DNA of 64,000 nt from Isoetes taiwanensis (GCA_021234155.1 JAJEKV010000111.1:2238968-2302967); one strand, 5' to 3'. Positions 10,613 through 22,125 are shown, numbered from the stretch's first letter. The notes: generated by a model from the letters alone, not told the origin. Made by a program: numbers and translations.

Positions 10613-11606
10613 GGCAGATGTCTGGTCTTTTTCCCTTTTTGTATACACAGATGTTTTTGGGATGGAAACATCTCTGGAATGTCTGGGAAACAAACAATCC
10701 TATGACATGGAAACTAATTACTTGCACTCCTGGGTTTGGAATGTGGAGTAAATTTGGTAGAATGTGATGTATATCCCTAAATACTTTGTAAGAAATTTGC
10801 CACGAAGCTTGCATGAATTAAGACTTTGAGGATGTGCCACCTGGTACAATCAGTCTGCAAGTAATTAAAATGTATCATTTGTCATCATGGCATCACAAAA
10901 TACAAAGCAATAATAACAACATGTCGACATAGAGGACCACGAGGACTATAGAAATGTCGACATTGACATACAAATGCCATAATAATTAAAGGTGACTAAG
11001 AGATAAGGTTGAAAAGGAATAATAATACCTTGTGAGAATGATGTCTTCAAGTTAGTTTAGTGCATAAAAATCTTCTCTTTTGCTGGAGAAGAAGATGCCT
11101 AAGCTATCTTCAATGCCAACAAATAGCTAGTGTTCCAGGTGGACAGATATGTTCATAGGTCAATTGAACTTGTAAGTCATGAGACATAATTACCCTAGAA
11201 TATTCTCCTTTTGTAGTTGGTTGCCTACAAGGGCATCTCCTATTATTCAAACATAGAAAACTATTGCAAACATGAAAGTAGAAAACTATTTGAGCCTCAA
11301 ACGTGTTGAAAAAGAATCCATTGATATTGCTTTATAAAGCTCTTCAACCCACCTAAAAGAAATGGGACATGAGAGAATCTAGAAGGCCAGAATTATACTC
11401 GGGCCACACATTTCTACAACGGTATATCTTCCCATTCTGAGATGGAATGGAACGCTATAGATAATATGCCTGAGAATCTGCTATGCAACGTGCGCTCCAC
11501 ACGACAGAAAAACCCTTGGGAGGGGGGTCTGCCATTATATTCTAATATTACACTAAATATACACAGATCCAGTACACATTATACAAAGAAAGGATCGGAG
11601 TATAAC
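10613..11606. other. Downstream region of the mitoferrin gene; nothing recognised
   Basis: No coding motif or repeat is evident here. It must contain the 3' UTR and polyadenylation region of the minus-strand mitoferrin gene ending at 11607. Confidence 0.5.
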
Positions 11607-12959
11607 TCAATTCTGTTTTGCATTCCATCTTTGGAGGAATGCCTTCCCTGCTTCGTATGTAGACCAGCTTATGGCTGCTGCAGGAGTATGAAATAGCACC
11701 CTTGGTCTTAAACCCTTGAATAGAGACCATGTTCCTTCATGTGCAACTATTCTTTTAATCACCTCTCGCATTGAGGAATCCCCGTATCGATCTGCCCCAC
11801 AAACACCCTGCACTTCAAGAACATAGAAATCAGGATACATTTAAACTATTAGATTTCTTCACAACATTAACTTAATTTTCTACTCTATCCTATACTGAAA
11901 ATGCAGTCTATAAATTGTTGCACAACTGTATCTGACAAAATGCAGTCGATAAAAATAGGTGGTATTGCAAAGTGCTAAAATAGTTGAAAGGCACTTCAAG
12001 AAGATGAATTCAATAATTTTGATTCCATTCTCAGAAAAAAAAAAAACTGGTCATTTAATACAGTAGAAATGTTGTAATGGACCTTTGACTATTAACAGTA
12101 GAAAGAGATCTGTAGTAATTTTCTATAGCCAGAAATTTAAAGCATCTACTGAGATATGGAATAATCTACGTACCTGGCATTGCAATCTAGTCTTAACAAC
12201 ATCAAGAGGAGTTGTGACAGCACTTGCAAGAGCTCCAGCAGTGCCTCCAGCGACCAAGTGAGTGAGAAAAAGATCTTCAACAGAGTGCTCTTGAGTAACA
12301 TCAATAAGGACCTTTTTTGCAGCCTCATATGCTGCAAAATGGACTCCTGTGAAGGGAACATTCATCAAAAGAGTGGTTTTATAAGAAGCATAAAATGCCT
12401 TAAAACCCTCTTCTTTGAGGGTTCTTTTGACACAGTCCAAAACACCTGAATAAGGGCTACTCTTAAGCTGCAATCTCTGCTTAACCACATCCATGGGGTT
12501 AAAAACAGCATCACTGGCCACAGTTGCACAGGCACCAGCAGCCATGTGAGCAAGAGGCTGGTGCCCTTCTCTGTCAGATTCAAACCTTCTTTTACATACC
12601 TCATAAACAGCAAAATAGACAGCATGTGAAGGCCCTGCTCCTAGAACCATAGCTCCAACTCCCCTGTACAGACCAACTGGCCCTTCATGTTTCATCACAG
12701 AAGCAAAAGCCTTTGAAACATTATGAAGTGGAGCAGATGCAGAGCCACATGGTGATGAGATCATCTGTAACCTTGTTTTCAAGGTGTCTACAGGATACAT
12801 TGCTACATGTTCCACCACACCTGCCACAGATCCTGCTATCATGTATTGCCCAAACGTTAGACCATCATGTAGACGAACCATGTGCTTTTTTACTTGAGGA
12901 ATTTCCTTATGTGCAAGAATATTTTCTGTGTCCACATAGCTGTGTGCTGTTTCTGCCAT
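11607..12959 (-). CDS. MIT: Mitoferrin-like mitochondrial iron transporter, two exons
   Basis: Mitochondrial carrier (SLC25) protein of the mitoferrin type, importing iron across the inner mitochondrial membrane for Fe-S cluster and haem synthesis (known for the family). Exon 1 is 12959-12174 (262 codons) and exon 2 is 11807-11607 (66 codons and stop), giving 328 residues, the usual plant length. The intron (12173-11808, 366 bp) has CAG|GTACGT at the donor and GTGCAG|GG at the acceptor and splits the frame between codons. All three carrier signatures are intact: PVDTLKTR (56-63), PMDVVKQR (155-162) and PLDVVKTR (251-258), each starting a repeat of two membrane helices. Substrate-site stretches GAGPSHAVYF (107-116) and NVPFTGVHF (200-208) and the final AAAISWSTYE fit mitoferrins rather than other carriers. 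The ATG at 12959 is the first in frame and gives the normal short N-terminus. It is the only intact host gene in the window. A related S-adenosylmethionine carrier is the main alternative, judged less likely. Confidence 0.93.
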
Positions 12960-13860
12960 GGATCCGCAGTCTTTCTTGCCAGATTATGCAGATAATTGTT
13001 TAAAATATGCCTAAACTAGATCACAGCATAGCTCCGCTCAGCAAAATTTTGACCAAGATCTGAATCTTTTACTCTTTTCTGGAATATGCCTCAGCTTACG
13101 TATGAATTGAAATAGTTCTGCAACGCAAACCATACAAATTATTTAACAGGAGTAAAAGAGGATACCGATCTAATAACAGAATAAAATCTCTAAGATTTAA
13201 TTCTTCAACTGATCCCCCACCATACCTCAAAATATGCCCAACTGAAAACAGACTTGCCCAAAATACGAAGTGGCCAAATTTTACACTCAACCTATGATCA
13301 TGGCAATTCAGCCGTAGATGAATGGAAGCCTAGCTTTATGAAGAACACAGAGAGGATATTTAAGGCAAAAAAGGACCATTACGGGGACGTAATGACAACC
13401 CAAATTAAAAAATGTTCAGATGATCCAAAGCTGACGCAAGTTACAGATGAGGGCAACTTTATTTGGAACGATTTGATCAATCAGTCAATCACAATCCCAC
13501 TCAAAGACTACTCTGCAAAATGCTCAATCAAGCATAGCTTGCCTCAATCAGGCTAGAATCCTTCGATAAAAGCACCGCGGCCTTTTTTTTTTCTCGTCTG
13601 TGTGCCAGGTCCAGGGCAGGTCCTCCCTGTCTTCGAGAGAGGGGGGGCTTTAGAGAATGAACGGCGGTGATGGAAGGAGGGAAGGGGGGAGGCGATCTGA
13701 GCCGTTGGGCAAAGTCCGGTGTGGGATAGACTTGCAGACCCGGTTTCTACATTAGCGTATGTAGGGGGTATGTTGGACACGCGTGCGGGCCCGCCACGTG
13801 TGGGGCCACGTGTGTCCTCCACGAGTCTGGGCCCCCTCTAATTGGCTTCAGCTAACAACT
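12960..13860 (-). promoter_or_regulatory. Upstream region of mitoferrin with GC-rich island and two G-boxes
   Basis: Immediately upstream of the mitoferrin ATG is an AT-rich 600-bp leader region, then a GC-rich stretch (about 13560-13860) that stands out from the AT-rich surroundings. Two CACGTG G-boxes lie at 13795-13800 and 13807-13812, separated by six bases. G-boxes bind bZIP and bHLH factors, and in plants bHLH factors control iron-response genes (known). A long 5' UTR or 5' UTR intron could join this island to the ATG (inference). The minus-strand open frame 13822-13553 in the island is probably a by-product of its GC content. Confidence 0.45.
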
Positions 13861-14121
13861 AGTCCCCGTACGATAACGACGTGTTAATTAGTGCCGCAAA
13901 TTTTATGCCCTTGCCGGAAACTTTTCCCGGTACCGGATCCTGAAAGTCCAATTTTTATTTTGTTTGGCCCTTGGCGCCCCCCAGGCGTCGCATATATAGC
14001 ATTTTATTTTGGGCTCTATAATTTAACTGCTCTAAACTATATAGTATTTTTGTAAGGCTCTATTGTTCAAGTTGCATACATAGACGTTAAGTCCAAGTAA
14101 AAACACATGCAAGGGCTACAT

Positions 14122-14153
14122 TAGCCCGACAACACCGGGCACACGTTTACTAG
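14122..14153 (+). mobile_element. Helitron-type 3' terminus
   Basis: The sequence GCCCGACAACACCGGGC (14124-14140) can fold as a hairpin and is followed after nine bases by CTAG at 14150-14153 and then T. A hairpin just upstream of CTRR, inserted before T, is the hallmark of Helitron 3' ends, so the element body lies to the left on the plus strand. It aligns closely with the terminus at 23023-23052; the two stem differences are both G to A at CpG sites. No 5' TC end was identified. Confidence 0.55.
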
Positions 14154-14440
14154 TCAACAGTATATATTATTTTTTTTAAGGTTCTGACTTTTTTAGTATA
14201 TAGTATTTTTTTGAAGGTTCTGTTAGCTCATGTCGTATCTCGACCTTCTGTTCAATTTGTGTCCACATGTGTATCGTATCTGCAAGATTTTTCAATGATT
14301 CCTTTCCACCACGTAGAAAGTCTTGTCGTGTCTTCCAAGTATATATGACTTAAGATGCGCTCTGGCACAAACACCACCCTTACTAATACATCCAAACTAC
14401 AGACGCATCGATTTTTGCCATGATTATGCTCCGTTGATTA

Positions 14441-14461
14441 TCTATTCTATTCTATTCTATC
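14441..14461. repeat. TATTC microsatellite
   Basis: About four copies of the pentamer TATTC/CTATT stand head to tail within an AT-rich region. Confidence 0.8.
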
Positions 14462-14956
14462 CATTTGTTGCGATTATACAATTATACAATGAAAAAACTG
14501 TTTACGAATATGACAATCAACGCCCCAGCAAATAAACAACAATCTACAATGCACAATCCTCCTCTTTACATTCCAACATATATCTTATAGAGCCGCTCTT
14601 GTAAAAGGTGACGCATTCTAAAGGACTTTTTGGCACCTTACCTTTATAGAGCTATTCTACGCCCTCAAATTTATTTTAACGTCATCTTGTACCTTGTGTG
14701 ATTTTTATAAAGCTTTCACCCCTTTTTACCTTTTGTTTGTAGTGTGGGATGGGAATATTCTAACGAGAATGAAAAAATTACAAAAATTTGAAAATATTCC
14801 AATAAGTACTAAAAACAAGGTATTTGGCTCAATAGCAATAATTTGGCAAAATTGGAATCAGGCCCAACTTTTTCAATGGTTCTTGGGGTATAGCTTTTCG
14901 CGACAAAAATTATATGTTATTTTGGTGTTGATATCTTGGGGAGTAGTATATGCTTT

Positions 14957-15144
14957 GTTATTTTGGAAGCAGGGTTCCAAAATTGGTCATGGATGTTTGC
15001 CTTGTTTGATCTGGATGTGATTGGGCTGTTGTGGCAGTGAAACCCTTTTTGTTATTTTGGAAGCAGGGTTCCAAAATTGGTCATGGATGTTTGCCTTGTT
15101 TGATCTGGATGTGATTGGGCTGTTGTGGCAGTGAAACCCTTTTT
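14957..15144. repeat. 94-bp tandem duplication, two copies
   Basis: Units 14957-15050 and 15051-15144 both start GTTATTTTGGAAGCAGGGTT and appear identical by eye, so the duplication is recent. Each holds the short palindrome CCAAAATTGG. No gene is recognised in 14155-16104 apart from this repeat. Confidence 0.92.
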
Positions 15145-16104
15145 GTTTGCAGGGATCTTCACATGGCTTGCTACATCTGACTGTCTTTGACATGTTCGGC
15201 CTTGCTTCTTTGGTTCTTGTGGTTTTGGAGCTATGCATATGCCTTTGCCCGCTAATCTAAGTTCTTTGTTATAATGTGTAGTTATTCTTTATATTTACCT
15301 TAAATTGGTTTGTAATGCAAATGATTTTCCATCTAATGTCCCGGAGACCATTGTTACTTTCGATAATTCTAATCATGAGGTACCGCAAGCTTCGAAAAAT
15401 TCTAGCCCTTCCTTCTCCTTCATCTGGAGGTTATGCTTCTCTTCTGGAGGGTGCTCATCCCAAGAATTTCAAACCCAGATATGTGGATGGATTATGTGGT
15501 AGGTTGTCTGCATTTGTTTCGCTTGCTAAGGTTCTAAGTAATATCAAATGCTTGCATTGATTTGTGGCCAACTATCATAAACCATGGGAATCATAGACCA
15601 TTTACAAGCTAATCTATAATCACCAGGGCAGCTATGAGCAAAATGAGATCTCTACTAACGAGACACCAAAAGGCTATGAGTTGCTTTTGAGAGACCCTAC
15701 GCTAAATTATCCCTTGGGTCTCTATTAATTCTTTTGTTATCATTTGTTATAGGTTTTGTTGGACGCTCATGTGGAACATTATTCCATTCTATCATGTTAT
15801 ATAGATGGTGTTGAAATGACGACGACACCATTGTTTCTTTCTTCCTTTGTTCTGATGATTTTATAATGGTGTTCTTGATATGATGGCATCAACACCATGT
15901 GAGGTTGTGCTCTTGAAAATGTGCTCTTGGAAGTTATGACTAGAGAATTTGATTTATCTTTATACATTTTAGCATTAAATCAGGAAAATAAATAAATAGT
16001 CTGAGGTGCAAGTTTTAAACCCAGAGGAAAAAACAGTCCCTCTGTGTAAAGCTACCTGGGAGCCTCAGATAATCTATATATAGAAGGAACCTTTGATCTT
16101 AATT

Positions 16105-16553
16105 CTAAATCAGCAATATAGATTGCAGGAATTCATTTTTGCCGAGCTGCCTTCGTAAATGAAACATGCGTCCAGCCATCATTATGACTCTTAACTGGCG
16201 CAATGCACCACAAGATGAATCAGTATGCATCAGGCCACCAAAATATGGATCTACTGGCATTGCCATAGTACAAAAAGAGCCAAGATTGATGAGTCCAAAT
16301 CCGGCACCTAATCTGAAATAGAACTGCAACAAAATCTACATTATTAGAAAGCTCTAAACGAGCTTTCGAACAAGCCAAAGAATACAAGAAATAGAGATCG
16401 AATGGTAAAGCTATACCAAAACCTAGCTTCCTCGTTCACTGCCATACTCAAGAGTGTCTCCTCTTCAAAAGCACCATCAGAAGGCCTCCAAGTAGATTTG
16501 ATTTTATTTGACCATGTGTTATCTTTCATTTCTTCGAGATGAAGTTGTTGCAA
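16105..16553 (-). other. Two exon-like minus-strand open frames, unidentified
   Basis: Frames 16553-16344 (LHLEEMKDNTWSNKIKSTWR, then EEETLLSMAVNEEARFWYS) and 16332-16105 (FYFRLGAGFGLINLGSFCTM, then MAGRMFHLRRQLGKNEFLQS) follow each other on the minus strand. A good splice acceptor (TTTTGTTGCAG) lies just before FYFRLG. A donor in the matching phase was not found in the first frame, so they may be exons of one decayed gene or unrelated. I do not recognise the protein. Confidence 0.3.
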
Positions 16554-17071
16554 TTCGAGTAAGCATAGACCTTAGGTATGTTCTATATCATCAGATTTAA
16601 GTGTTAAACGTGTGACTGTCGTTCGGCACTTGGTCATGCTTGAACCTTACATGTATATACTTTACAGTTACTATACTTAAAATGATGCAATTTCTGATTA
16701 TTTTTAGAAGGGCATTGAAGGTTATTTACATTCTTTTGGAAGGAATTACATCCTTACGAAGGTTTAAGTAACTTTTATGTAAACATTATCTTACTTATCT
16801 AAATATCAAGATATCTACACAAGACAAAACGGTGTACTTATTATGTTAACATTTAACTTATCTCAACAAGATATATTTAAAGCTTGCAACAGATTTTCTC
16901 ATGTGGACTGCCCCTAAATGCATGCCCAATGATGTACTTCTAGTTTATATAATTTATGTGGTTTTAAGGGGTCCCATCCCTGATTTATTTAACTAAGGGC
17001 TATGCTACTAGCTCATTCCTAGGTATGAATGCTGCCTATTCAATTATGCCCTTTTAGAGTGCCTACACCTG

Positions 17072-17507
17072 TGTAACGGGCCCATGGCAGACCGCTCGAG
17101 TATTCGAACCTTGAATGTGCCTGTGGGGCGTTCCCAAGACACCGACATAAATGGGCAGAAGCGACTACTCATAAACGTCTAGACGGTTTTGCCCAGTTGG
17201 TTAAGGGCATGTCGGTTAGGAACGTTACAGTTGGTATCAGAGCAGGTCTCGAGTTCGAGTCTCCATGGGTGCCTATATGCATGGATAATTTGCAAAGACT
17301 TGGTAATCATTGTGACATGGTATAGCCTTGGATGCTCGAGGACGAGCATAGTAACGGGCCCATGGCAGACCGCTCGAGTATTCGAACCTTGAATGTGCCT
17401 GTGGGGCGTTCCCAAGACACCGACATAAATGGGTAGATGCGACTACTCATAAACGTCTAGACGGTTTTGCCCAGTTGGTTAAGGGCATGTCGGTGAGGAG
17501 CGTTACA
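17072..17507 (+). mobile_element. Complete TRIM/SMART miniature LTR retrotransposon
   Basis: Two direct repeats of 158 bp, 17072-17229 and 17350-17507, form the LTRs. Each ends in GTTACA; the 5' LTR begins TGTAAC, a perfect 6-bp inverted terminus, while the 3' LTR begins AGTAAC through one substitution. Two bases after the 5' LTR lies TGGTATCAGAGC (17232-17243), the standard primer-binding site for initiator tRNA-Met. The internal region is only 120 bp and non-coding, and a purine-rich stretch (GAGGACGAG) precedes the 3' LTR. A perfect 5-bp target-site duplication ACCTG flanks it (17067-17071 and 17508-17512). The LTRs differ at about five positions, so insertion is not very recent. The element has no proteins and depends on enzymes supplied by other retrotransposons (known for TRIMs). 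Confidence 0.95.
17190..17261 (+). promoter_or_regulatory. tRNA-like A and B boxes spanning the TRIM 5' LTR and internal region
   Basis: TGCCCAGTTGGT (17190-17201, end of the LTR) resembles a Pol III A box and GAGTTCGAGTC (17251-17261, just after the primer-binding site) resembles a B box. The spacing of about 60 bases is within the range used by type 2 Pol III promoters. The 3' LTR keeps the A-box part only. Confidence 0.35.
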
Positions 17508-20500
17508 ACCTGTTATTGAGACGGCGTGAGAAATGGCAGAATTTCTGTCATGACCACTGGTGCAGGTGCTTTTCTTATCATGTGCCCAATGACAATTTAC
17601 TAAATGATTTCTCTCTCCCAAACTTGGCTCACTAGCCTCTTACGTTAGAATGCACCTACCTATCGAGCCTGCGTCGACTAACTTGAAGGCGACCTGGCCG
17701 TTGCATTGCTTCTATGAATTCCGAAGGTGGAACTTGCCTATGATGTCGATATCGATTAACTTAACGTCGATTGTCCCTAAGATGCAGGCACGTTCAATCA
17801 TAAGATTGAGCCCCTACTTTCTTCAAAAAGAAAATGGTCCTGCACCCCTTCAATGGCATTATCCAACGCACCCTATCCCTTTAATTGATGTTGGACCCAA
17901 CATCCTAGCTATTCTCTCTCCTTAAAAGGTTACACGTTTCTTACTTAAAACAATTAATTTATGAGCCTTAGCTAAATATATTTAACTGTCTCACATGATG
18001 GATGAAGCCATAATGTTTAACCTATCTATCCCTTAAATGACAGGTTAATAAATTATTTAGAGTAATTCTAACCCGCAAGGTTTTGTCATCATGACAAAAT
18101 GAATTATTTATTTGTTTATTTTTTTTGTATCTCAAGGGACTATGTGATTAATATATTTCTTATTTTAAATGTACCTTATATATCCAAGTCCGCATTCTAG
18201 AGATTCCCCATTTTTTAGTTATTTTCTCTCTTGGAATATTCCTACCAATTGAATTGATGCCATCATAATAAATTGGCCGGACTTGTTAGATTACTTCTTT
18301 TCTTTCAGTTGGATTGTTCCTTGGAGGTACTAGCTTCATACATGGTCAACAATTATTCTAATAATGATTCCTTCTTAGCGAGGTGATCAATCTCACTAAG
18401 TGCTTTCAATATGTTGGGTGTCCGTTAACAACACTGTATAATTTTTGTTGCTCCTATGCATTTCCTTCCCAATTTTTTATGCTTTGCTCAATCTTGGGGC
18501 AATCCTTTCAACGAGGATATGTGGAAATGCCTTCTAATCCCATTATAGATGTTATCATGCATAAGCTTATTCTATTCGACTATATGATCGTAGCTTCTCA
18601 ATCTTACTAGAAGCTCATCCACTTGTTGCCTGCTTGAAGCAGCAAGGTAGTGTTCTTCTGAGTTGCTCGAGACTCCGGGCGCCTCCTCGATGTGGAGGTC
18701 GAGTTTCTTCTTTGATAGCGTAGTTGACGACTTGAAGTCTCCTATATGCCTTTTCAAAGCCTGAAGGTCGTGCCTTTGAAAAACATCCTCCACGTTGGAT
18801 TCTTCATCTGGGCGGCTAAAGGACGACTCTGGATACGATGTTATTGTGGCAACTTCATCAACGTCTCTTAGGTCGAGTCCTTCTCATGTTAATATCATGT
18901 TGCCCGAAGAGTGTTGAGGATGTTAATTGCTTCACCTCTTCGAATTGCCCGGCATGTCTTCCTTTTGATCTGTTACACTATGGAAGAGAGGGAATAACAA
19001 GAGAAATATACGTGCAAGGCCTATAGTTTGCACAATCACATTTACTACTAAAGCTATTAGGTCCCCTTGATGTCTTCCTTTGAGGTGCGCAGGTACTCCA
19101 TGGAAGTGGTGTCGATGTTCCTCCTATTTGTACGTTAGCTCGTACTCTGGGTAGGTCCATTGATATATGCTTGAGCCCTCCGATATCTGTTGACTACAGT
19201 GCAATATACTTTTGCTTCACGCTCTAACTAAAGGTGTGATAGCCTTGATGCTTCGGCATTATGGTCTACTTCCTAATCTTGTTCTTGGGCATTAATTGTT
19301 CCCCCTACATGATGTTTGAAGTTATTTGGAGGTGCCTCTTGAAGATGTGCACAATTCCTTTGGCTAGACTCCTAAGCAGTTGTTCCTTTCATTAGTTATT
19401 CTTCGAATCATCGATCCTTGGGTTCGCCAAGTTGCATGCGAGTTCTCGTATCTTGATGATGTTTCTAGTTAAATCACCGATTCTTTGATTTAGTTCACCT
19501 AGTCACTTCTGCATCGAGCTTGCACGGCTTGGACGTTTGTCGCATCCTAAGGTGCTATGTTGCCTTCTTGTCTTGTGGTACTCTCCAGTGACACTTGATC
19601 GTGCTCAACAATTCGAACTTCATGTTGCCTCTATGGAGGCCGTGGAAGTAGTCGATTGCTAGCACCTTTACACCTTCTCATCTCTGGTCTTTGTCCCTCT
19701 CTACATGTGCGTCTCCATGGCAAGTAAGGCATCCTGGCTCTCCTTCCTGATGGCCATGCTGTCGGGATGATGGATCCTTATGTCGGCATAGCTTGACCCT
19801 TGAGTTGAAGAAGTTTCTGCTCTAGATTTACTTTTGTTCTTGAATAGCCTGACTATTGTCTTGTCTCTCTTTTTGTTGAAGTTGCTAGGTGTTGAACAGG
19901 GAAAAAATTAAGCATACTATATATTTTTTCATAAAAAATGGTTTGGCTATTTTTCAAAAATTTATAGTATTTTATGATATAAATCTGGCTAAAGTTATTA
20001 TTATTATTATTACATTTATATATATTTGGATGTGGCGAAACGTTTGAATTATGTACTATAAACTTTCAGTTGGCTATTTTTTTAACTGGAAAAAGCAAAA
20101 AATATAAATTAAATTTTGTAGCTTTAGATAATTATACTACAATTACAAATAATAATCAACAGTCAAGGAACATACAATAATATTGAAAAACTTTTAACAG
20201 AAGCTCACAACATAGCTTATACCATCCATAGTCTGAATTACATTCAATGCAACGACACCTTGTAGATATGGTGTTTAAATTGCACTTATCTCTAACCCTT
20301 GAAGAAAGATGTTATGCAACCAACTTGGGCATCTAGAGGGATATTGGCCATCTCTTACAGTTCCTTTTTGAAGATGCATATCTAGCATTATAACAGGGGT
20401 TTTTTTTTTGTGATGTTATACGCTTTTTGGCATGGTTTTCATATGATTTCACGGGGGTATTCACGTGGACATACTAAACGGTATTTCTAGAGTGCACCCA

Positions 20501-20620
20501 TTTGTTAGCCATTGATTTTAAAGAAGAGGGAAAATCGTGTGGTTGTGGGGCTTTTATTGTTTGTATGTTTTTTAGTTTAGGTTTCAAAAAATAGCGTGGC
20601 AAGAAAGTAAAGTAGGGCAA
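17508..20620. other. Decayed region; possible gag-like remnant on the minus strand
   Basis: No intact gene is visible. Between about 19900 and 18572 the minus strand has a run of short open pieces rich in Gln, Glu, Lys and Arg, ending in a 73-codon frame (18793-18572; EDVFQRHDLQALKRHIGDFK). This looks like a heavily mutated retrotransposon gag but no zinc knuckle or protease motif supports it. 19900-20560 is very AT-rich with T-runs. Confidence 0.25.
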
Positions 20621-21363
20621 AAAAAAATTTGTTTCTTTGGCAAGAAATGGCGGAACAGACGGCTATGGTGGCGGACGGAATGGAGCTGCTACTTCTTTCT
20701 TCTCTTCTTTCTCTTTCATATTCCTTCCCTCCCATTTTTTCTTGCAGGTGGCGCTGGTGCAGCGGTCTTCTTTCTGGAAGGTACAGAGCAGAGGCGGCAT
20801 GCAGTGCTATGGCTTTGTTTTGTTTCTTCAAGCAGCAACTGATAGAACTGCTTCAATCTGCCCAATCTCTACACTTTGCACCTTATTCTGTGATTCTAAT
20901 GCTTCAATCTGCTTACGTTCAGTAGATTCAATCTGCCCGACTTCTTCAGTGACCAGTGACTGCAATGAAAATAGAACAACGTTCTCATCTATAGCTCCAT
21001 GCTTATCTTTCTCTCTTCCATTCCATGGAACAGCAAATCACTAGAATGACAATCTTAGGGCTTCTAGAACTGCATCGGATGGAGCGGAGGAGATAGGATT
21101 AACCGTCAGGCAGGGTTTTGGGATACGTAAATATTAGGTTAATATTAGAAAAGCAAAAAAAAAAACCAAGGGGGACATGCAAGCGCATTGGAACTCTAGG
21201 TTTTCAGGAGCCCCATCGGATCTGCTTCCCCATCGGACTAAGGCAAGGAACGGCTACAGAAGGAATCAGTTTCTTTCAGATGGACTGCGAGAACAAACTT
21301 CAATTGTGCAAAAAGCAGCTTAAGGATTATGTCATTCAACATTGCTATTTTCTTTCTGCTCCA

Positions 21364-22125
21364 GGTTGGAAAGTTCACTCAGCTTATGACAACATTTTTG
21401 GGTGGATTCCTTGTTGCTTTTATCACAGGATGGAAGATGGAAGCTTACACTTGTCATGCTTTCTACCTTGCCACTTATTGTTGCTGCTGGAGCCATGATG
21501 TCTGTTGTAATTACGAAAATGTCTAGCGGAGGACAAGCTGCATATGCAGAAGCAGGGTCAATTGTAGATCAAGTTGTTACTGCAATCAGAACTGTAAGTT
21601 CAATTCATCATATGCTTATGGCTAAGGATGATCTTGAAAGCATATAATTTGACCTTCACAGGTTGCTTCATTTACTGGGGAGAAAAGAGCAGTAGAAAAC
21701 TATGATAAAGCTTTGAAGAAGGCCTATAGTGCTGGTATACAACAAGGCCTATAGTGCTAGTATGGATCAAAGCTAGTCCTCAATGAGGGATTTTCTGGTG
21801 GAACTGTAATGAACGTTATTTTTGCAGTTCTCACAGGAGGCATGTAAGAACTCTTTCAAAAACCCTTTAGCATCTATTCCAAGTTGGCTTCAACTAATAG
21901 TGTTAAGATCATGGCAGGGCTTTAGGTCAAACTTCCCCTTGCTTGCATGCATTTGCAGCTGGACGAGCAGCCGCTTATAAGATGTTTGAAGTCATTCAAA
22001 GAATTCCTGAAATAGATGTATGCAAAACTGATGGTGTAACGGTTGAAAATGTGAAGGGAAATGTGGAGTTTAGGGATGTCGATTTTACCTATCCCAACAG
22101 ACCAGGCTTGGTACAGGATCTGTAC
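21364..22125 (+). pseudogene. ABCB (P-glycoprotein/MDR-like) transporter pseudogene, three partial exons
   Basis: Three exons of an ABC subfamily B full transporter survive. Exon 1 (about 21364-21593) encodes VGKFTQLMTTFLGGFLVAFI and MSSGGQAAYAEAGSIVDQVV, transmembrane helices and an intracellular loop of the first membrane domain, with donor GTAAGT at 21594. Exon 2 (21662-21844) encodes VASFTGEKRAVENYDKALKK and NEGFSGGTVMNVIFAVLTGG, but between them about 20 residues are lost and a 20-bp piece (AAGGCCTATAGTGCTGGTAT) is duplicated, giving stops. Exon 3 (21918 to about 22125) encodes LGQTSPCLHAFAAGRAAAYK and VEFRDVDFTYPNRPG, the start of the first nucleotide-binding domain. Sequence stops before Walker A. 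The N-terminal helices and everything beyond are absent. Exon 1 also has a frame change around GWKME. Such proteins export auxin or secondary metabolites (known family role); this copy cannot work. Confidence 0.85.

Noticed and set aside
13553-13822. Minus-strand 89-codon frame rich in Pro, Arg and Ser
   Set aside because: It lies in a GC-rich island where stops are rare and has no conserved motif; treated as promoter-region by-product.
20577-21044. Overlapping Ser/Phe-rich open frames on both strands
   Set aside because: Low-complexity T/C-rich sequence gives long frames by chance; no domain, start context or partner exon.
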